Source: Ridgeia piscesae
Taxonomy: Eukaryota; Annelida; Polychaeta; Sabellida; Siboglinidae
DNA length: 64,000 nucleotides
Assembly (NCBI GenBank): GCA_025642075.2
Contig: JAODUO010000187.1
Coordinates: 38,501-102,500 of the forward strand
Direction of reading: 5' to 3'
Within the stretch, counting starts at the first letter, position 1. Each line of letters starts with the position of its first letter. Below are positions 1 to 10,300 of the stretch, piece by piece. The notes beneath the pieces were generated by a model. That model saw only the letters and a program-made list of their open reading frames with translations. It was not told the DNA's origin and did not search any database. Both the position numbers and the translations under genes were made by a program.

Positions 1-19
1 TATAGGTAATGAATTATAC

Positions 20-301
<282 letters not shown>

Positions 302-361
302 GTGTACACATCATACACAGCTGTGTATAGTAAGACTGACATTGAGGTACAAAGAGGATAC

Positions 362-1810
362 CTTCAGGTAGTTGGTACACTTGTACTGTAGTCTGCACTT
401 GTTGTATTTGCTCTTGCCCCGTCTGCGTCGTCCCCCCGTCTGTGTCGGGGTCTCACTGCGGGAACTCTCATCTGCGATGCTGCTGTTAGTTACACTTAGA
501 GAGTCATCCTGTAACCATGGCAACAAAGTGATATACCTGGATAACCATGTCAACAATATTTCTTATTCTAAAGAAACTGCCTGGACAGAAAGGTGTGGTA
601 TGTTTCTGATGTGACCAAAAAACAGTGTGGTTTAGCCATGGTTGGGTCCAAATACACCTTTTTGGGATGAAACACAGCTCAGCCAATTCAAATATGTTGT
701 TTTTCTAGGCTTCAATTCAAATACACATACATTGAATTTGTTATTCAAATATGATTCAAATACATATTTTATATATTTGGTTATATTTCAAGTTATGAAC
801 AAAACCAGCCAAAATATCAAAGACATGCACATAATGATTTTACTATACATTGGAGGAAACCTGGACTTGTTTGTGCTATCACAGGATGTTTACATAGAAG
901 GTGATAGCACCAGCAGAATTCTTTGAAGTACATTCACAGTCAAAACCTGCTATGGATGGTGATAAGCCTCACTGACATCCCATTCATTCACTGGTGCTAA
1001 TATTTAACCAGCAGTCTCACTGTAGGTCTACTTTCTCAGTGCTGCCTGCCTGCTACTGACCCTACCACAGATGTGAAAAACATTGTTTTGACTCGAGTCA
1101 GTCAGACTATCAGTACGTGAGGTAATTCTTTGCATTTGTTGGTAAATAATGTATGTATATTCGGTTGTATACTTTCAAATACAGATAAAATATCAAATAC
1201 ATGCACATTTGTGATTTACAATTAAAATTTAAAAAACTATGTATTCAAATATAAACTGGTTTTAGGTCATTTTAAACTGTCCAAATCTAACAAATGTGCC
1301 CTTTTATTTGTTGTGTTTAGTAAAGGATTAATACAGAATTATGCCTGGGGGATGAGATGATTTATTGGTCTTGATGTTATACTTGTAGACGAAGTAAGTT
1401 ATAGAATGGAATGAATTACCGCAAGGAAGTATGTTAAATGTAGACCAAGATACAGTTATTACGACAATATTGAGGTGGATCTGGATTCTATACAAGTGCC
1501 AAGCCTTGCAGTAATAACAGCACACATTTTATTATAAGTACATTACAGTTTAGTAAATAATTATTTACATTTCGCGGGCTTTCCAGTGTCAAAATAAACA
1601 ATGAACCGATGATAAACGTGGTCACACGAAGTCCTAGTTAGTTTCTAATTCCACACATACTTACTACACTTAAGACAATTGTTATACAACACAATACATG
1701 GGACATACTATTTCGTCTCCTGAAATGTCATTGTGAGCGCAGTCTTCAGATTTCAAAACCGATATTCGGCTTTTCTTTCCTGACACAACAACATCTTCGT
1801 TGTCCGACAT
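362..1810 (-). CDS. 5' part of an unidentified gene (two exons, continues off the left edge)
   Basis: I do not recognise this protein. Exon 1 is 1810 down to 1709: it starts with ATG (MSDNEDVVVSGKK...), encodes 34 residues and ends in phase 0 at GAAATA|gtatgt. Exon 2 is 508 down to 362: acceptor gttacag|GATGAC, 49 codons, donor CTGAAG|gtatcc, phase 0 at both ends, so the two join cleanly. The joined N-terminus is acidic and Ser/Thr rich (SSIADESSRSETPTQT) followed by a basic patch (GGRRRRGKSKYNK) and the segment KCRLQYKCTNYLK. The basic cluster could act in nuclear targeting or nucleic-acid binding, but that is inference. Additional small exons between the two are possible. The gene is divergent from the VWA gene that starts at 3443, so the 1.6 kb between them may hold both promoters. 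Downstream exons lie outside the window. Confidence 0.55.
640..1290. other. AT-rich intronic stretch with many CAAATA motifs
   Basis: This part of the first intron of the left gene is full of CAAATAC / TTCAAATA motifs. They resemble the sub-terminal sequence of the hAT-like element at 38434-39275. I could not find matching terminal inverted repeats or a target duplication, so an old transposon relic is only a possibility. Confidence 0.3.
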
Positions 1811-2119
1811 TTTGAGTACTAGTGTCGCCTTCTGTCGGATAATTCTAAACTAACTTCAATTTGAATACTAGTTTTGCCATCTGCTGGACAACGTCAACAC
1901 AACATATTTTAGATTCTCAAATTACAACTTTTTCTTAGTTTTACTCATAACATATATGTGGGTAGCATAAATCAATAATTAGTTTTAAAAGCAGTTAATA
2001 GGATTATTTCATCCGCATTTGGTTATTAGTGATTAGTTAATCATAATTCTAATGATATAAATGCACACAATTTACATGAAATTATTATAAATTATTAACA
2101 TGATTGCATGTGTACATTA

Positions 2120-2153
<34 letters not shown>

Positions 2154-2339
2154 TACTGCGTGCTGGTGCGCAGGTAGCTATGTGTCATGTGTCTGTCAGT
2201 TTGCATGTGTGGTGAATAAGTTAAATTATGTGGTTAGTGTGTGTTGTGTTTTTTTTTTGGGTTTGTGGTGGGTTTTGGGTGGGGTGGGTTGCAACATTGA
2301 ATGGTTGCAGTGTTGGTGTCGTGTGTGTGGTGGTGTGTG

Positions 2340-2346
2340 GTGGTGT

Positions 2347-2391
<45 letters not shown>

Positions 2392-2467
2392 TGTGTGTGT
2401 GGTGTGTGTGTGGTGTGTGCGTGTGTGTGTGTGCGTGCGTGGTGCGTGCGCTGTGTTGTGCGTGCTG

Positions 2468-2531
<64 letters not shown>

Positions 2532-2532
2532 T
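2340..2532. repeat. (GT)n followed by (CGTG)n microsatellite
   Basis: GT-rich tract at about 2345-2430 followed by a regular CGTG tetranucleotide run at about 2465-2532. It is low-complexity and non-coding. Confidence 0.92.
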
Positions 2533-3405
2533 CATCGTGCGTATATACATACACTGACCGCCAAAATGACATCCACGTAATGTTTAAAATGTATATTCAC
2601 AACAATAATGCTACAAAACAGCCGCTTATTGACGATTTTTCACGGTGATGTAATTTTGTTCAGTTTATTGCCTCGCCGGCCACTAAACATTTCTTCTGCG
2701 CTGTTGGACATTACATCAAAACCCGGCGGCGGGGAAGGGGTGCCATTGATTATTTTGACGACGATCCTAATTTTCATTAGCTCTTCAGACCGTAACGCAC
2801 GATTTTCATCAGCACAAGTAGGCACCCCTCCCTAAATAATGGAGATGCTATGCCCCTCTCCACCAAACAGGGACTATGAGACACAGAACCGCAAAAAACT
2901 CAAATTTGGCGCCTCTAAATTATATATTTACTACATCGTATTACGACCCGTGACCTTTTTGTTGCCATATATACTATTGCTCCTTCAAGCGCGACGTTGT
3001 TATGACTTGGTACAGCACACTAGGGTAAACACTTCAACAAGGACAGGCCTAATTGAAATGGCGCCCGCCGTGTTTCCTATGTGGGGCGAGTCATGCCGAG
3101 CGCCGACCGTGGCTCAGCCGTCATCTCGACAGCTGCAGCAGTCGGCCACGGTCTCTGTGTTCTCGCGGCGCCGAGATCGACAGTCGACCGAACTCCAGGC
3201 GAATTATGTTATTAATTCCGTTGAGAATTGTACTGCTGCGATCGATCGAAAGGCGTCATTATAAGCTAGGAACACACGCCAGTCACGGCGGCTGCTAGCA
3301 GACTGTTGATGCGGGCAGGTCGTCTACGTTTAACCGCCTAGTAGACGTAGACAGAGGGAGTGACTTCGCTGCGTGACCTGTGACTGCCCCGGGCTGTGCG
3401 TCTGT

Positions 3406-3411
3406 TATAAA
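3406..3411 (+). promoter_or_regulatory. Possible TATA element of the VWA gene
   Basis: TATAAA in otherwise GC-rich sequence, about 32 bp upstream of the proposed start codon. At the usual spacing the transcript start would fall almost on the ATG, so this may be coincidental. Confidence 0.2.
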
Positions 3412-3442
3412 CTTTGGAACGTCGGTTGGTGACGTAGTCGGG

Positions 3443-4210
3443 ATGGCGTCGAGTCTACTGTCACGCTACACGGACCCAGGTATGTGTCGACTTGTTGTAG
3501 TTCCGGGGTCACAATCCATTACGTGGGTCTGACAGTATACAGAAAGTGTTGTGTTTTGGTGTACACAGCCTGCTCAGTGACGTTCACTATAGGAGCATGG
3601 AAGCGACGCGACGTACGTAGCGGGACCGAGTGGAGCTGCTCTATAAATTGAATATTTATTTAATTGAATGGATGCGACCTGCATGTTTGTGTTACTGTGA
3701 ACTCTGGCTGTGATCGCCCAGTGTCAGTGGCCGGCTAAGTAGGTCGATGGGCGGGCGGCCCCTCGTACAGCGAACGTGTATGCACACACTCATACATGCA
3801 CGACTATACGTGCATATTCAAACACATGTGTCCATAATGCCAACTGTGATGTTAATGCCACTATACAGGCTGCACTGAATTAATCTATGCCTGCCTCAGT
3901 CAGTGTTTCGTACATTTAGCCTAGTCAGAGACTCTGAGGGTCGACGTTCTCCGCGCCAAGAATCGGTAGGCGTACATAGCTCCCGTTTCAGGCTTACAGC
4001 TCCCGTTGTAAACAGCTCCTGTTATAGCTCCCGTTGTAAATAGCTCCCGCGGTGTCAATTTCTCCGTCGACGTCCGTTGTCCATACTACCGTAGGGCCCA
4101 CTGTGTCGGTCCAATGCGTTAGGTCAATAGACCCATTTGTTGTTGACGACACGGGTGTGTCGAAACGTTGATCGATTAACTTTCGTGTGTCGGCACTACA
4201 CGGAGCAACA

Positions 4211-4254
<44 letters not shown>

Positions 4255-4256
4255 CA

Positions 4257-4292
<36 letters not shown>

Positions 4293-4310
4293 CACGCACA
4301 CGCACCACGC

Positions 4311-4354
<44 letters not shown>

Positions 4355-7300
4355 TGTTAATGTGAGGTTACACGAGCAATTAATCATTGATCGGCCAGCT
4401 CGATGTCGTGTAATATCGTTGTAGAAAAATCGGTCATGTAAACGTTATCGCAAGACAGATTAATGTGACCAGTTTATGGTTGTGTTTGTGTCACCACATT
4501 TAGGACTCGCCTGACATTTCTCTGCACGTGTGAGACTAGTCGACGACTGGATATCATTATGTGCGATATCATGAATTGTATTCGTGAGTGCAAATGTCAG
4601 TAACGAGTACACTGAACGTGCAAGTCTCATTATTATGTTTAATTTTAAGCCATGTAAAGAAATTCATTTGGTCAATTTCTTCGTCTACACTTTTCAGAGA
4701 CTGAAAGTGAACAGAAATCCCAGAACGAGGCGAAGTCTCTGGATGTCCGCCCTCACTGCTCGTGCATCAAAGACAGGGTGAGAGAGGGAGAGGGAGAGGG
4801 AGAGGGAGAGGGAGAGGGAGAGGGAGAGGGAGAGGGAGAGGGAGAGGGAGAGGGAGAGGGAGAAAGGACAGGGAGACGTAGAGTAGAGAGCTGCCAGCCC
4901 CGCCCAGACGGCGGGTATAACCGACAGCCGATAGGCATCGAGATTAACACGCATATATCTTAATTTAAACCTATAGATAACAGAGTACGGAAATGCTTGG
5001 GTTTATTTATATCTTGCTCACGTAGCTGGCTCACATATAAGTGATCGTAAATAATACAACCAATGTACAGCAAGCGTATATTATATTATATATAATTATG
5101 CACAATATGACCTAATAAAACACGGTAACATGAAGACCGTGTCTGGCGCTCACAGAAACCACAAGATAGACGGCCAGGTGTGTCGTATCGTGTATGTGTG
5201 TGATGGTGTACGTATGTACACAGTACACAGTCGAGGCAGCGCTCTTATTCCCACGCTCTCTGGCAGCGAGACGACGCTGAAGAAATGTTCAGGTTCCACA
5301 CCACGGAACTCTTTCTAACATCTCTTTATTGCCTTCACATTATAATATGTTTTCCACATTGAAACCGTTTTCAATAATAATACAAAACAGAAGAGATATA
5401 TGTGAAATATATCACGAGTGCAAAAAACCGTGTTTGAGGCAAGATTCCTCCCACCCCTCAATAGGGTCCGTGGCATTTATTTTATGTTTTTTCGGTTCTC
5501 GGAGTTGGAGGGCAGAACCCCCGATGTCTGTATACTATTATTTGGGGCATTGAGTTCCCTTAAGTAAGAATAAGCATTCATAAACTTGTAATTTTGCAGT
5601 TATGATTCTGTCATACGATTGTCAAGTGATTCGGCTATCAATTACTGCGAAACTCCCAAGGAATCCTTTGACAGCGTATTGCCACCTCTACACCGTGTTA
5701 GTACGCGCTCTGATCGCTAGTTGAAGCCGCTAGTTGAGTTAGCTGGGGCTACACACGGCTGATTTCCCTAGGTGCACAGGAATGCGTTGAATAATAATAA
5801 AAAAGCGACACTGGCTGATAAGTTGACATACACAGACTCCAGACGTGTTGATTTGACAACTATTAATCAAGTACTACAACTGAACGCATCTGGCTTGACT
5901 CTCAAAGGCCCCCTTATATCCATGAGCAAGGTACATATGGTGACAGAAAACCAATGACAACAGTCGCCATCATTAAAGTTTCGACAACACTAGCTGAATA
6001 CTGCATAATTGTCGATGTTTTGTTTTAATCAAACGCGATCTCAGAATACGAAACATTGCTATATATAACAATGGATGAATAATGCATCGTGAAATGGCGA
6101 AATTGGAATACTCTGTGATGAAGTTCTGCGAATTAACCGATGTATACATAATGCCACACGATGAGCTAATTGTATACAACGCGGTATATAGGGATGTTAA
6201 CGTTTTCACCATAGACGATTCGCTCCTTCGCGGCCAAACATTTAGGGATTAATCAAAGAGCCCACGAAAGTTCAGTATCCAATCCTCAGGATTGCTCAAA
6301 ACACTTGACACTTTACTTCCTGACAGACCTGTTCAGTCGAACACCACCTGGGTTTATCTGGGAAGCATTCAGCTACGCGGCAATTAATTCGCGAAGACTA
6401 CTCGTACACACATATTCACCACTGTATATAGCCAGCTTATCATTCATACAACTGATTGAAGTGGAGCAATGTAGAATGGAGAAACTTGTCCAAGGTTTTA
6501 CACGGCAGAGAGTCCGATGCTCTACCCTAGAACCACCGCACTACTACGTAAGATACTTTAAATACTTTAGCAAATACTTTAAAGGACACGGCGCCTGTGC
6601 CATGGATTGGGGATCATGACGTGGACCTAGTACGTATGACGCGGCCACGTAGTACGTATGATGCGGCTACGTAGAACGTATGACGCGGCTACGTAGTACG
6701 TATGACGCGGCCACGTAGTACGTATGACGCGGCCACGTAGTACGTATGACGCGGCTGCGTAGTACGTATGACGCGGCTACGTAGTACGTATGACGCGGCC
6801 ACGTAGTACGTATGACACAGCCACGTAGTACGTATGACATGGCTACGTAGTACGTCTGATACGGCCACATAGTACGTCTGACACGGCAACGTAGTATGAC
6901 TGATAAAGCCAAGTAGTCGCCACTGTATCACGGTGCAGTGCACAAAGAAGAGACCACAGTTGCAGTCGCTAAAACCACATTCCACATTACATTACACTGC
7001 GTTTTCGACGCGGGAACCGTTGTTCCGTTGTCAAAGAAATACACCCCAGACACAGTTCGTGACGTCAGAACTACATCATTTAGGCCTACTCTGATTCTGA
7101 CTAAGTTTATTGAGTAACTTTGTGTAAAACACAAAATTAACGACAAACAGTTGGGAGGTATGACAGTCTGAAGTGCCTCACAAGTGGCAGGACGCCGCCG
7201 TTGTAGTGGACACTTTGTCCGAGGGCTGTTTTTTGACTACTACAAAGTCTCTGATAAAAATAATCACCTATTCTAATAAATATAGCCTGACTAGGGGGCG

Positions 7301-10300
7301 AAAAGGGAGAGCATATTGGGGGGAAACACGGAAAGAAGCCAAAAGGGTAGAGAGAAAACCAGAAGGAACAGGGGAGATGCACTGTGGAGTGCCGAGGGCC
7401 ACGAGGTCAGAGGGCGAGGGGGACGAGGTCAGAGGGCGAGGGGGACGAGGTCAGAGGGCGAGGGGGACGAGGTCAGAGGGCGAGGGGGACGCTAGCTGTG
7501 GATTACGGCATGCATATGAACGTATTTTGGGAGTTGTGTTCTACCATGGTAAATGGACTCGAGCTGTGGATTGTGACTTGCAGGTGAACGTGCTGTGGGA
7601 GCTGTGTTCCGTCGACTCTCCGCCCCCCGCCTCTTCCCCCGACACCCCGGACAGTCGCCGTGCCACGGACACGCCCCGGCCCCGGCTCGTGTGTGTGCTT
7701 GACGCCAGCCTCAGCATGCGCGAGTCGTACGGCCCGGACGAACGACTCTCGAAGATCGACCGCGTGAAGATCTTCGCGCAGCTGCTGGTGAAGACGATGA
7801 GCAGTGACGACTGGCTCGGCCTCGTCACCTACGGCACTGACGCTAGGGTCGTGCTGCCGCTGCAAAAGCTCACGGACGAGGTGAAGGTGAGAGCATACCG
7901 AGGTCGGGTAAAGAGATAGATAATAAGTTTATTATATGGCAAGTTTACATGGATTGTACTTGTATATTCACCATAAAGTCAATAATTCCGCACAATATCA
8001 ATCTATCATACAATTGTAAAACATCTTATTAAAATAATCACTGAAACAGTTGTACGTGATACAATTAAACATGTACATTAAAAATACGATTAACTTAAAA
8101 AAGTATTCTAAGATATATTAAAAAGGATAGTAAAATTAAACTGCCTGCAGAAATACGTGCACGTCAGTAACCGTTCTAACAATTTACCAGACACCACGGA
8201 ATTAAAAGAGTTGTTATAACGATTTGTTTTCGCCCTTGGAACTGGTAACTCATTACACGGTCTCATGGGTTAAGGCACATTTCGACCATTTGATGATAGC
8301 GCATTCAGTTTGTGGTGACTGCTTCATTTTGAGCGAATTATGAGTAAGATAATTCTCTGTTTCACGGTGGATGGGTGGAATGGGATTGGGAAGGAATGGA
8401 CGTCAATAGAGAATGCCGGGAAGAGGGAGGGACGAGGGAAAGAGAAACTGATACTTAAAACCCCCAACACGGCTGAAGAATGCCAAAAACATGTTACGTA
8501 TCCCTACACAAATGTGTCGTTTTACAAGTTATGCCAATGAGAACGCAGTCGGAAAGTAGCAGTGTACATTGTTGCTGAAGCAATGTTGATAAATCTAGTT
8601 ACAAAGTCTCACCCCGCAGGAGAAGGCAGTGAAGGCCATTGACGAGATCTCAGCCAACGGCCCGACCAACATCTCGGCCGGGGTGTCTGCCGCCATCGAC
8701 CAGTTCAGAGCCGAGTTCAAACGGAGGTGAATCTACGAGAGTTATAAACCGATGCAGTTTTCATAAACGAATCACACGCACGCACGCACGCACGCACACA
8801 CGCACACACGCACGCACGCACGCACGGGCGCCCAAACACACCCAAGCCTTTCTTGTCCATTGCCAAAATACGTAATTTCTAATGTAGTAATCGACAATAC
8901 ACAATGAATCCGTTGTAAACACAGGTTGGTAGGTCTGAGTGTTCGTACAAACCCTCATCCGCGGGTTTGTTTTACAACAATTACAAAATAACATCGTAAC
9001 ATTTGTCAGCCAGGTTCAAATGGCTCAGAATATTGAAGTGAAACAGTTGTCGGTTGACAGTTTAGCTATTGGACATATTTTGGCACATATGGGCTAAAGA
9101 CGTTGAACAGTAGAAACAGAATCGTTGCATCAAACCGTTTATCTCAAATAACCAAACCTAAGCTGGACATATGCCTAGACCTACTTTCGTTTTCTACAGA
9201 CAGAACACCAAATGTTGGCACATTTGCGCACGCACAGATAACTATATATTAACATAAAGTCATAATATATACAGATGATATTGGATTCGTAATTAAAATT
9301 TTCGATTCACCCGCAGTCGGTTCTACGACGACAACGTGCTGTTGTTCACGGACGGCATGCCGACTGTCGGCGTCACCGAACCGGAAGCACTCGTCGAGGA
9401 GATCCGCAACAAAATCGCCTCCCTGCGCGAAGAGTGCTACTACACGTCCGACTACACAGTGCGCTTCATGGCGGCGTCGACGGGCGGCTTCCTGCCGGAC
9501 GTCGCGCACAAGATCAGCCAGACGTTCGGCAGTGACGCCATGTACTACCTCAACGAGTCGAACCTCCTCGAGCTCGGCCTGGTGCAGCCCCTCGTGCTGC
9601 GACAGACCTGCTTCCTCTCACACGTCGAGGTCGGCGTGCGCGCGCTCAACGGCGTGACGCTAGACAAGGAGCGCATGCGCAGCGAGTACCGCCAGAACGT
9701 GTCGCGCGTGCGCAGTGAGCAGGTGGAGGACGACGCGACGACCTTGTACTACATCTACGACGTGGCGGGCGACGTGCCACGGGTCATCAACTGCTGCCTC
9801 GCCATCCCGCAGAAGAAGAAGCGAGCGCTGAAGAAGAAGGACGTTCTCCGCATACAGGTGAAACTGAACTGTCTTAAATCGAATCGAATCGAATAAAATG
9901 TTATATCACAGCAATGCAGTATACAAAACTTCTGTCTTATCAGTATCATCGGAATGCCGAGCTCAGAGACCCACTGAAACAACAGCTTTAAGTAATGTCG
10001 AGATCGATGTGTAGGCAGTTGAAGACGAAGGCTAAGCCATGAAACGAATCTACCATCAGGCCACCCCACCTCACAAGCCGTTGTGTGGGTGATTGGCCAA
10101 GTGCACTGAACAACGGAAAAGGTTCATCCTCCTTCCAATGATAGTGACCTAAATAACTTAGTTCAAATCCTTTCTGCACGTTACGGTCGCATAGTCCTGA
10201 ATCGTGTAACATTCCACGGGAACTGTGATACAATCAGATGGAATTTGCCCAAAATCTTGTCTCTTTCAGTTGAAGTTCCACACATCGCTCTGTGGCCACT

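Larger units (their letters stand above)
1811..3442. other. Intergenic region between two divergent genes
   Basis: It holds AT-rich sequence to about 2100, a short (GT)n at 2122-2150, a larger GT/GTGC tract at 2340-2532, and GC-richer, CpG-containing sequence from about 3000 that fits a promoter region for the gene beginning at 3443. I see no convincing exon here. Confidence 0.5.

Noticed and set aside
640..1290. Third hAT-like element
   Set aside because: CAAATAC-rich interior, but no terminal inverted repeats or 8-bp duplication could be found.
2640..2825. Minus-strand 61-codon frame as an exon of the left gene
   Set aside because: It is upstream of the better supported first exon at 1810, without a convincing donor.
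6486..6545. Functional tRNA gene
   Set aside because: Only a D-arm and anticodon-arm resemblance; no acceptor stem pairing or T-arm.
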